DNA from: Trichocladium uniseriatum
Taxonomy: Eukaryota; Ascomycota; Sordariomycetes; Sordariales; Chaetomiaceae
Direction of reading: 5' to 3'
Assembly: GCA_017139535.1 (NCBI GenBank)
Contig: WOUO01000024.1
Coordinates: 186,001 to 250,000, forward strand
Length of the DNA stretch: 64,000 nt
Position 1 is the first letter of the stretch; the number at the start of each line of letters is the position of its first letter. Both the position numbers and the translations under genes were made by a program. Of the stretch, positions 1-11,323 are shown in pieces. The notes under the pieces were generated by a model that did not search any database, was not told the DNA's origin, and saw only the letters and a list, made by a program, of their open reading frames with translations.

Positions 1-7
1 CTTGCAG

Positions 8-80
8 CCCGGTGAAGATGAAGATGTCGGGTGTTGCCCCGCAGCCGGAGCCTATCGCCGTTGTTGAGGATTATAAATGA
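8..80 (+). CDS. Possible last exon of a gene cut by the left edge
   Basis: The window opens with a possible intron acceptor (ttgcag, bases 2-7). It is followed by an open frame of about 23 codons ending in PEPIAVVEDYK and a TGA at 78-80. This could be the terminal exon of a plus-strand gene lying mostly to the left. The exon is too short to identify and the frame could be chance, so it is listed only as a possible partial gene. Confidence 0.2.
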
Positions 81-3000
81 TTGCTGCAGATGCAATTCGG
101 GAACATCTTGTTTCAATCCGCGGTGTTGCCTCGCCCGCCAACTTCACGGTCGCCCATGCAACCTTGCAAAGGCCGCAGCCCGTGGCAGACCACCAGGAGC
201 TCGGGGTAACGGAGTCAGGGATGCTGCTTCCTCGGAACACCGAATCATGGCCTACCCTCTTCCGTAGCCTCGCCCCGGGACAAGGTGTCATTGTGTCGAC
301 GGACATCAGGCGAGAATGACATGCTGATATATCGGTGCGCAACTCCACAATTCGATCGCCCGGTTTCTCCCCCTTTACGTATTTCTGTGGGCATGCCCAT
401 ACTGTATATGTACAGATACTATTAAGGGAGAAAACCTAGATGGCCCACTGATCTGGCCATGTATGTATGTTCCATGCCGATTACGACTCGTCCAGCATGG
501 GTACATCTGTACCTGGCCCACAGCTAATACCCCGCGGGAAACGAAAGCGAAGGGGATCAACCTTGCCAGTTGCACGGTTGGGGTTCGTGTGAAAACCCTG
601 CTGGCCTTGTTGCAAACCGGCACATGTCAGATCGATGAATTGGTTCCGCTTCTTTGCATCGCACTCAAGCAGGAACCGCGGAGCGTACTTGTAGCTGAAC
701 GAGAGCGAGCGCCTCCATCCTCACCGGCGATTTCTCCAGCGGGCTGGTGTTGTCCGCCCGGGGATCCGCGGCTGAGAACGACTTGTGGAGCATCATATAT
801 GACTTTGCGGATGAGCGACGAGACACCCGTTCCGCGGCGAGGACGAGCGGTTGGCTGGGATCTTGACGTTTTGCCGGTTCGGTCCCGCGTCTCAGCTCCG
901 CGGCCGCTCCTTGGACGCGGAACTTGGTGAGAGAAAACGCTTGGCCAGGACGGGACGGAGTTCGGGCCTAGCTTCTTGCGAGCTGTAACCAGGACGGCGG
1001 TGACATTTCTCTGTGCGACAAAGGTCCTCAACTTTGCATTCTAGCAAGCAAGACGAACAAGTATGTGAGCAACCGCCGGTCGGTCAGCGGACGGTGGCAG
1101 ACATCTTAGACAGGGGCTGTACGGAGCACGGCGCCATTTCTGGCCTATTCCGACTGCGGCCAGGATTGGGCGGCAAGCTTCCCGTGAAGCCGAACAACCA
1201 AATTCGCTCGCTCCGCGGGAGACGTCAGCCTACGCTCGTTGCTACTGGCGCGCCCTTGCAAGGTCGGTGGTCGGGTTTAAACACGGTCGGTCTCTTTGCA
1301 TGTCATCGCGCTTCCATGCCGTTACCTCCTAATTTCTTGAGTCTTGATACATAGAGATAGCTTCATGGTAGGGTTGCAGTAACCTAACCGAATGAGGCAT
1401 GGACGTCGTAGAGGAGCCCTCACTCAGTCAGGCCTGGACGGTCAATCCATGCTCGCAATGCGCCAGCGCCCTGCGCGTGTGCCTGTCGGGGAAACGAGGG
1501 ACGTGACAGGTCATCTCCTCTCATCACCCAAGGAAAGGGGAAACCCCGACTTCGCTTGGGAAATGCCAGCGACGGCTCGGGTGTTGGAAGGCGAGAAGTC
1601 TCGGCAGCTGAGACAGCAATTGCATTCCCGACTGGACGGGCGGTGATGGATTGTTTGGTCCTGCTGACCGACCCTTGCTCGTTGAGGTTGGTCCCTGGTG
1701 GATCCAGAATGGCGGACCAGTCCTCCCCTGTCCTCCTTGTTTGCCGATGGCTCTTGGCACCAACCTTGCTGGCAACGACATGGGGCAAGCTTTGGCGGGC
1801 TTGAGCGAAGAGACCCTGCAGTATTAACTGTCTACTGTGTAAGTAGAGCCAAACGGTTGGGGCGGTCGGTGATTATCGACCCTCCCAAACGACTCGAGGC
1901 AAGAATAACTTCACGTCTTGGTCAAAACGGGATATTCTCGCCTTGAGCATGACCCATGAAACGGAGGACACAAGCCAAGAACTCCAGACCGCCCCGCCGG
2001 TTGTGCCCCATGGCTCCCGAACCTCTCGTGCCCGACATGGTTCCCGGGCAGACGAGAGAACTATCCGTACTTAACTGTCGACAGCTGCGCACATCATGGA
2101 TAGGTAGTGCCAGTCCAAACGGCTACTGACAGTAAATAGGCTCCCCGTCGCATGCCCACAAATATGTATGCCACCAAACGAAACATCGGGTGCTGGTGGT
2201 GCTCCTTTTCTCCCCTCCTAGATGGCACTGGAAACGTGCTCCGCCTAAGCCGGCCATATTGTGGTCATTCAAGGTTTTGGTGTTCATTGTTTGTGGTTGC
2301 CGCCGTGATCATCTATCATCTTGTCAAGACCGCGCGACACATGCATTAATTTGTGATTTACCCGGGCGTTCGTTTCGGCGGCCGGCGCCATTTTAACAGA
2401 CAGGAGACGAATGGTGATGCCGAATGAAAGCATTGCTTTGGCTATGGCTCGAGGGTAATCGGAGGTGCTCGTCCCACGCCACTCCTTTCGATTATGGACG
2501 TCGGACGGATACACACAGCCCATTGGGATGCCGTCCAGGACCCCTGGGCCCAGGTGGTTCAACTTCAGGCAACGCTACCTGGGATCCCGCGCACACGGGC
2601 TTCTGGTGTGGAGCACACCGGCCGACCCACCCCGACCGGAGGTGCGTCGCCCGAAGGGTCCGACCGGGTGCTTCTCGCGTTGGCCGGGATCGACTCGGTT
2701 CAACGGGGTGGTGAGACTAGTTCAATATAATAACAAAAACACATGGCGAATTGGTCCGTCTTGTCAGGTATAGTGATGTGACGGTGTTTCTGATTGTGCA
2801 GCATGTGTGTGTAGGCGTTTTCGGCTTAGTGGTGTCTTGGATGCGAGATCTTCGGGGGACGGTGATCTGACAAGTCGGAGAGCTCTTGACATGGCAACTG
2901 GGGAACACGGCCATTCTTGGTTGGCAGCCATGGCAGCCATGGCAACCCAACCCCGACAGTGTTACTGAGCTTGTCTCTTCCCCGCGTCCCGTATGTTGGC

Positions 3001-6000
3001 CGACGGGACACGGATCTGCGTGCAACCGATTTGCCTCCTGGCGTCGGGAGATCTGGCTCGGCTCAGTATGTCATTGACGTGAGACGGCCGGCGCAAGGCA
3101 GCAGCTGAGAGAGAGGACGCGCTACCCCGGGAGGAAACACCAGTATGGCTGGCCTTACAAGTTCAATCCGTATCCACCGAGGTGCGTCTCGGAATATGGC
3201 CGGTGTTGGGATCGCAAGGCCACGGCGCTGTAAGGGCCCGGAGATGACAAGCACTGTGATGGGAACCGAAGACGTTGACCCAAGAGTTGGCTGACGCAAG
3301 TTTGCCGTGTGACGTTGCTCGAGATTGGAATCTTCACCGCCGAATGTGTAAGACATGGAAGTCGTCGTACAGCTCGTTGAATGGTGATGCCGTCACGAGT
3401 CTGGCGTCTTGAAGTGAGCTCGTATTGATTCAGACACGCGCGGCGCGGGGACGAGAGACTCGACATGAGTCCATGACCCCCGTGGTTTGCATTTGCCGGC
3501 GTCACCCTTGGGCTTGTGCCTTGCTGGTGGCTTTCCATTTTTGGCGACCTTCCGAGAGGGCATGGAGGAATGAAGTGAACGGCGGCCTGGAGATCTGGAG
3601 ACCCAATCGCAACAATGGAATCAAATGCCGGAAACTACCCCTGGGGTGGGGTGCCCTTTGCGTCGCAGGCCGACACCAAGACCGATGGTTCGCAGCGGGT
3701 GTTGTCTCAGTTTGTAGGTTTTCGGTTTGGCATGTGTCGATGTTTAAAGTTCATACGGGAAAGGTACCATAAAAGTCAAAATAGTATGCAACGACGACTT
3801 TTGTGGAGGGCGACATATTCCGAGTCTTCCGATTCCAACAACTTGGGTTTCTGAGTTTTAGGCTTGTCGATCAATGCAGATGATTAACGACCCCATTCGG
3901 TTCCGTCTTTTGGACAATTAATGCTTCAAGTTGTGACCCACGGGAGAAGATGCAGTTGGAATTGTTGAGCGTTGGGGCAATGAATGGGGAATGGGGAACT
4001 CGCATGTGGCAGAGTTTTGGGTGACGACTGCCCTTTCTCGCAATCGTGGTTGGCAGGTACGCCCGAGGAAGCCGCTGGCACTTGGGTTGAGAGTTGGCAA
4101 GGGCGAACTTTCTGTTACAGATTTCTACCTATATCTCAGTTTCCAAAGTTTGCTCCAATGGATGCTCCGATTCCAGTTTTGCGCTGGCCGCACATGCTCA
4201 CGGAACGTCGACCCGGCGAGAACGGAGGCCATATCAAGGATCTCGGCTCCGATGTTTTAGGTATTGTATTGTCGTGTATCCGTACGTACCCCAATACAAC
4301 ACATGAGGCTCCTTTGCGGATCGAGCGGGAGTCTTCCGCATGCGCATTGCGCAGTGCCTCGGCGCTGGCATGTTTCAAAAAGTTGACCGTCTTCGAATCG
4401 AAGCTTGATTCGAGTGTGCAGGTTGGTTGGTAAGGACTGACAGCTCTCTCTAATACCTCGCCCACCAAAAATGGAACAACGCTGGGCGCCACACGCCAGG
4501 TCGGAAGCGGACGCAGAGAGCGGCAGGCCACGAGCTGCACGTCGCCAACGTCTCGTCCCAAATACTCGGCCAGCACTCGATCTCCCGGCGCGCGGAGGTA
4601 GCTGGAATGGATGAATAGGTGATGGCTTCTCTCGAGCATTCCGCCCGCCGCCCTGCTTGTCGTGGTCCAGGGCAGGTACCGCAGATGTGCAGGCCTGATG
4701 GTTTCCAAAAGATAAGAGGTGTCGGTCAATCGTTGGCAGCGCCGTTGCCGACTGCCGTACGAATATACGGTGGCATTGTGGAAACCAATTCAACACGCAG
4801 ACTTGAAAAGTATCACGGCGTTGCTTCCGAGAACTTTGAACGCCGTGGTCACGGTGCTCGAACAAGCCATCGTCCCCCGGGCCGCCAGTGCCCGGCACGG
4901 TGCGCACACTGAGGGTCGATGCGACGGCGTGCATGGAGGGATCATCCTGGTCAGAAACCCTTCCCATCGGGCAATTTCATCTTTTTCATCTGGCTCCTGG
5001 GGGTGGGGGCACCCGGGGGCCACCTCGGGGCCCACACACCACACGACAACGGGATTGAGGGCAGACCCTGGATCCTTGGCGGTTTTGACTGTCTTTAGCG
5101 CCCGAATACCTTCCTCATTCGCTTCCGGTTCTTCGATTCCCTGACCACTCGGCCCTCGATCCACCGCCCTCGGCATGCCATGCAAGTCGAAGTCGAATCT
5201 TCAAACCCAAGTCGCAATGCTTCGTCAGCGTTGAGCACGCTTTCGATGACCTTGACCCCGTTGATGCGGCAGTGGCACAGTCTTGCGCATCACTATGCAA
5301 AGGAGAGACTGTCGCTGCCTCTGCTGTCGTCCGCTTCCATCTTCGCCCTCGGGCCCGGTATGGCAGCTCGTCCACGCACCACCACTAACCATGCATGCGC
5401 AATACATGCGGAGTACAATACAATGTACCATACAAGCTGCGGAGCCCAGGCCGCACTCAAGGTACCTTTCCCTGGAAAAAGGTACAAAGTTACATGGACC
5501 GCTCTCCGGGGTGTCATGGCCCGGCGGGTGTCGATGTCATCCCTCGCCCCCTACCCCTGGCTCGCATGTATGCCCCGGTTGCGGATTAGCGGTCTCCAAC
5601 CCGGTACCTACTTGATGGATGAACTTTTAATATAACTCCCCGTTGAGCCTCCTTGATCACGACCTGGCCCTTTCTGCCACGCCACTGCTTCCTACTAATG
5701 ACGCCCAGCGAACCGGCTTGCCGCACCGTCAAACGTCGACGCATCTCTATGTTTTGAGTTTGATAAAGCCTAGTCTAAAACCACTAAACTCCCCGCTTTT
5801 ACAACCACCCCGGAGGCTCGTCAAAGTTTAAGGTTTGGCTTGCCTGCAGGCCTGCCACCCGTCGAGCCCGTTCGTCTGGTGGATCAACGCGTTGCTTCCG
5901 GCCGACAGACAGATAAAAAGCCATCCCTAAGGCCGCACTCTCCAGCATCTCACTACTTCCTCAGAACTGGCTTTTACGACACTCAGGTTAATATCATCTG

Positions 6001-6007
6001 TCCGATC
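81..6007. other. Long gene-poor region upstream of the homeobox gene
   Basis: About 5.9 kb with many short open frames on both strands but no convincing gene. None shows a recognisable domain and most overlap one another. The only frame with mildly gene-like codon use is a minus-strand ORF at 4136-4729 (197 codons, roughly two thirds G/C at third positions in its first 100 codons). Small inverted repeats built on TTGTATTG lie at 4263-4299 and 5413-5428, and the palindrome AGGTACCT is at 5460-5467. Bases 5640-6007 are pyrimidine-rich, as expected of a fungal transcription start region. Confidence 0.6.
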
Positions 6008-7504
6008 ATGTCATCTCCACTCCCTCTCAGACCGCGCGCCGATGATAGGGTTCAACCCAGGAGGAGTTTGTTTTTAGAATCCGTCATGAACCCCACGTCA
6101 CAGAGCGAGCCGAGTCCCAGGGCACTGGAGCGGTCGGCTCCCAGAGCACTCGAGCAGTCGATCCCCAGAGCACTCGAGCAGTCGACTCCCAGGACACTGG
6201 AGCCCCCAATTCTCAGACCCATGGGCGACATGCCCACTCTTCCCCGCCCTATCTTCCGGTCTCCGGAGACAGCAACATCGCATGTCCGCGATCGCTTCGC
6301 CGAGTCCGGGCGCTCTGAGGGTCACTCGATCGACTACTTCGGCGACCCGAGTTACAGTGCCAACGAGAGGGAGATGTCACACTACCGGATCAGCCCCCGG
6401 GCCAGCCCTCGGTCCCGGCCTCTTTACCAGGAGCACACCCAAGCTGTTCCCCCGAGAACAGCCTCGCCCTTGGACCGCGTAGACGCGCCTACGGGCGGCA
6501 CGCGCTATGAAAGTCTTGTCTCCTTTGGCCGCAACCCATCCTACGATCGCACATCACCTAGCGAACGCGCATCCTACGAGGCCACACCACCCTATGACCG
6601 CACACCACCTTCTGAACGCATCCCCTACGATCGCCCACTCTACGACCGCGCACCATATGAGGGCCGACCATATGAGCGCCCGCATTACGGGCACCCGCAG
6701 TACGAGCTCCCTCACTACGAAGGCCCAGCCTACGAGCACCGTGCCTACGAGCATCGCCCCTACGAGCCCCGTGCCTACGAGGCCTGCGCCTACGAGCAGC
6801 CCCCCTACGATCACCGCTCCTACGAACACCCTCCTCCCTACGAGCACCACGCCTACGAACACCGCCACTATGAGCGCCCACTGTACGAGCGCGCATCCGT
6901 GGACCACGCGCCAGTGGAGCGTGTGCCCTTCTCCCACACCCGGAGCTACCGCGGATCCTATGGGGGAGGAGACTACGGGCGCGTCGCGGAGCCCAGGCGG
7001 ATGAGCCTGAGCGCGGGGGTGACCAAGCCGAGGAAGCGGCGGGGGAACCTACCCAAGGAAACGACGGATCGGCTACGCGGCTGGTTCATGAGCCACCTGA
7101 CGCACCCTTACCCGACCGAAGAGGAGAAGGTGAAGTTGATGCGGCAGACGGGATTGCAGATGAGTAAGTGAGCTGGGGCTGCTGGGCCCCGATACACCTT
7201 CCCTCTCCCTCTTTCTTCTTCTTTTTTTATTATTAAACGATAACAGTACAGACGGCGGCTAACTAGATGAATAGACCAAATCTCCAACTGGTTCATCAAT
7301 GCCCGCCGCCGCCAGCTCCCCATCATCAACCGCAGCATGGCTGCTGAGAGGGCTGCGGAGCGGGCGGCTCAGCGAGAGGGTGAGAGGATGGTCGAGCTAG
7401 TTGCGGAGCGGGCTGCTGCCGAGCGGGCTGCTGCTGCTGAGAGAGCTGCGGCGGAGCGGGCTGCGGCTAACTCGGGCGCCCCGGAAGCGCCGCCGCATAA
7501 GTAA
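6008..7504 (+). CDS. TALE-class homeobox (KN domain) transcription factor with tandem Tyr repeats
   Basis: Two exons, 6008-7163 and 7275-7504, give 461 residues. Residues about 341-403 form a TALE homeodomain: the extra THPYP loop-1 residues and the recognition helix QISNWFINARRR are present, with W, F, N and R at their conserved places. The intron splits the helix, and splicing restores MNQISNWF. The family binds DNA in the nucleus. The N-terminal half is low complexity: RALEQS-type repeats at about 35-67, then about 120 residues of five- to six-residue units starting YE or YD (about 178-300). The C-terminal tail repeats AERAA units and may be helical. The start chosen is the first ATG in frame; the frame is open upstream to 5840 without another ATG. 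The gene stands alone in gene-poor DNA, which fits a developmental regulator (inference). Confidence 0.9.
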
Positions 7505-10500
7505 TGCGCCCATTCCTCTTTTTTTTTTTTGCTCTTCTTCTCTTTCTCCTTCTTCTTCCTCTTCCCCTCCACGCCCTATTCGCTCCTTCCTCCTCCGCTT
7601 ATCTTTGCTTCTTCTCACCATACCCTCCTTCTATTTAGTTATCTTGTAGTTTTCTCTCCTTATCATTTTTTAGGTTACGATCACGGCTGTTTTTCTAGGA
7701 TCTTCTGTTGGAAGTTTTGTATTTTTGGAGCATGGCTTTGGAGTACGGCCTGGTGAGTCTTGATTTAGGCTTTTATTTTAAAAGTCATGTATATTTTTGT
7801 ATATCTCTTGTGTATTTCTAGCATGGAGTTGATACGAATGGATGGCGGCGGCCGGCAATGTGTTTTCGTGGGATTTGGGATTTCGGAAAAATAAAAATAA
7901 AAGGGGTAGGCGTTCGGCGTTAAATTTTTTTCACTGTCTTTCTTTTACTATGTAACAAGACCTACTGGACGGGCTGGATAGAGTCGGATAGATACCACTG
8001 GCCGGCAGACACCCTGGATAGAAGGAGGATACATCGAACATCACACCGGCACTAGAAACGGGCAGAGGAAGAAGAGATAGAGAAAGAGAATGAGTTGCAC
8101 CGTTAATTTGACGTCCCCTACAACCGCTGGTAAACCCTCCTTTTTTCCCTTGTCGCCCTTCCTTTCTAAGTTTTCCGAACATACCCGGAGCCTTGTATAC
8201 ACACACCGCCATGAAAATCCAAGTCTAAGACATTGATGAATGGGTACCGTCGGTTTTGGCGAGGAGATATCATCCATTCGTCGCCCATCACCGTCATCCA
8301 TTTCTCCATCCATCCATAGTGACAGTAACAACAGTGAAAGCGATAGATGACATATCATTGGAGGGAGAGGGGGGACTTCTGGGAGGCGTGTCCAGTTTCT
8401 CCTTGTCTGATGCGTCCCGCCACATCATCTGCTAACGCAGTCTTAATCACAGCCAGACAGCCAAACCCAAATTCGACTCGTCGTCGTCCTACTTCTGGAG
8501 GGCCTTGAATCAGGGAGAAGTTGTCGGCGATCAAGCTTTCACGGGCAAGCAGACAGGCAGGTAAATACCGATAGGGCAAGCAAGGGGCTAACATACAGGA
8601 TTAGTGCTGTTACAGCATATATAGCGCATGAAACAATACACGCGGACCTGAAGGCTCAAGCACCCGGGGTGTGTATTTTGTGCAAAAACGAGGCTCAGAT
8701 TGGGAAATCGGTGACGTCTCCCCCCTCGAGGGATGTGAAACAGTGGTCTGCATCCCCTGGAGGTTGACTAACAAGTGACAGATGCTTACTCCACATACAA
8801 TACAATACAATGCTGTATTGTTGTAATGAACAGACAGTGAGTGGCTGGGCCCATCCCAGCCACCATAGCTGTCATAAACCAAGGTGGCTCAAGAACGTGC
8901 ATCCAGGTACCTTGCTTGGTCAATGCCAAAAGCGAGGGTCGTGACAGATCGGGTGGCCTACCGGAAGCAGCAGAGACAGGCGTCTAGCGCGTGCCAGCCC
9001 TGTGCTCTGTGCATCCAACGCACCAAGTAGGACGGGAAGCGAACCCGGTGGTACACGGCACACGGGGGTATATTGGTAGATGTCACGATACAAGAGCGGT
9101 CAAGAGGTATCAGGCTCGAACCCCAGTCGTGTCAAGTTCGTATTCTTGATTCCAGCGCAACGGGGGACGTTGTGGGCGGGTTGCAATGCGTGTGGCATGT
9201 GCGACGGCCGTCTGTCGTTCGGGGCTTCGGGAAACCCGAATCGGAGCAAAAGCTGTGGTCGGGGGACCTTGTGGAATTATTCTATTTGTGCTTCCTGCCT
9301 TCTGTGCTGGCAGCACAGTGGGAATGTCTCGTGAACATGTCGCCCCGTAACACGGCAGGGCGATCTTGTCAGCCGGTTGTCTGCGGCCACCCGCCTGGTG
9401 CGAGCCCTGTGCCGTTACTACTTGGCGCCGACAGAGCGGAACCTGGGATATTCGCGGACAAATTCGCAATGGGTCTTGTTCTAACCCATCTGCCAGTTCA
9501 CTTTTCCACCGGCGGGTTACGGAGATCTTGCCATACCCGGGAGGGCTGGTGGCCAGGCCGAGATGCGAGGGATCCGGGTATACGAGTGCCAACCCAGACC
9601 GGAGCGTTACGTCAAGCGAATGGAGATCTGTCCCACCAGATCGGTGGGTGACAGCAGCATGGGACACATGCTATGGGCTGCGCTAGCTAATGCTGATCTG
9701 CCCGGTTGTGGGCTTCCCGGCGTGGGTATGGTGGGACTGTGGCCCAGATCGCAGACGGGAGGGCGTGTCAGCGAGGGAATGTGTGCGCTTTCTGACTGAT
9801 GACAGGTCGGTGATGGATGTAACGTTGTGCAATGCAAGCCCGTGGCTGAAGGGCGGGCGGATTTCCGAACTCTTCCTTTTGCTGATTCGCCGAGAAACAT
9901 GAGTGGGAGGAGGCATATCACGGCGTCTAATGCTTGACCAGCGGGGTGAGAATCTGGGGAAGCACTTGGTGAACTCAGATTGGCCGTCGTACCTGGACAA
10001 GGCCAAGTCGGATAGTTCCTGCATGCCTCATGTTGTTTTCCGCATCGGAGACGGTTCTTACCCGAATCTCGACACCACAAGGCGGGAGTCCCGTTAATAG
10101 TGGCGGTCTGGGACGGCAACTTCGGCTGCTCGCGGAATAGTGACCGCAAGCCGGGGGCCTCGGAGCGGGACAGCTGTGGGTTCATGTGCGTTTCCTTGTC
10201 GAGCCATGGACATGGGCAAGATGCCATCCTAGTTCCGGTGTTCGTTGACAGCCGCGGGAGTGATAGAACCTCCCCGGTGACCGACATGCAGTTGAAGCTT
10301 GGGGAATAACAGCGCCACGGTCAGAAAACCCCTGATCACCCCACCGGAGGCCGTTGGATTATTTGGCAGCTGCCGTACAGAGTTCCTGGCGGAGACAAAC
10401 CAGATGACAACTCCCTTGTGTACTGGTATCAGGGTACGGTTGACAGGGCCGCCCCGAGGAGTGCTTGAGCCGCTGCCACGTCAAAAAATCAGCTGCCACA

Positions 10501-11323
10501 GAGGGGAGCAGGGGAGTCCCGCTGTCTGTCAAACGTCACTGAGACAGGTGCATTCGGAGTTGTCTCCCACTTGCCCGGCCGACGTGCATTGCTTGTCACC
10601 GAGCCTCGCATCGCATCTCGACAGCCGAACAGAACGGCTTAGGCAAGTAGGTAATAGGTTAACAGGCCGAACATATGGCCAAATAGCCATGATAAACCAG
10701 CAAAATGCGTTAGCGTAGTTGGTAATCTAACTACTACTAATTTAAGAGTGACAAAGAAAGGGAGAAAAAAAAGGCAAGAGGAAAAGAAAATAACCATAAG
10801 TAAAGCGAATAAATAATAGAAAAAGGAAAAGGGCCCAGGATAACGAGAAAGAAAGAAAGAAGAAGAAAAAAACTTGAAATAAAAGATAAAATAGTAGTAA
10901 TGAAGAGAAATAGAACGAAGCATTGGAAGAGAGGGAGGAGAGGTGGTTTGAAGACATGACAGAGGGTGGCAGACCAGCAGCCCCTTTTCTGTCGCGCAGC
11001 CCAAGCTTAACCCTAACCCTCTGAGCACCCCTGAACTCACCCCCAACCTCTCTGTCTACGTGATCCTCCCATTTCGGATTCAATGAGCATAGGGTTCCCA
11101 GATAGGCAATATCTCAAGAATAGATAACGTTCGATGAATACTGCGGCCAAGCTCTCGGTGCCAAGGCGCCTCTCCGGAGATACCGTACACATATCCCGTG
11201 CATCCGGCCTCGTCGCCCCCGGTCCCACTTTCAGGGGCCCATGCAAGCGGAACCGAACTCACTCTCATTAAACAACATCAACCTCCTACAAAAGATAGAG
11301 TACTGTCACTCCGTCATGTCAAA
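7505..11323. other. Gene-poor region between homeobox and P4H genes
   Basis: About 3.8 kb without a convincing gene. It begins with a pyrimidine-rich tract (7517-7620), probably 3' UTR of the homeobox gene. It contains a perfect 8-bp hairpin (8802-8821), the palindrome AGGTACCT (8905-8912), a long purine-rich tract (about 10740-10960) and a telomere-like TTAACCCTAACCCT at 11007-11020. Short ORFs here, the largest 226 codons, overlap on both strands and match nothing I recognise. Confidence 0.6.

Noticed and set aside
6554..6937. Long minus-strand and alternative-frame ORFs across the homeobox repeat
   Set aside because: Shadows of the tandem repeat in the real gene; their Val/Gly/Arg repeats follow from its codon pattern.
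9082..9133. tRNA-like segment: GTCACGA and TCGTGTC pair at 6 of 7 positions, with an A-box-like AGAGCGG and a B-box-like GGCTCGAACCC
   Set aside because: Only 52 nt, no room for an anticodon arm, and the T-arm stem does not pair. At best a tRNA-derived fragment, more likely chance.
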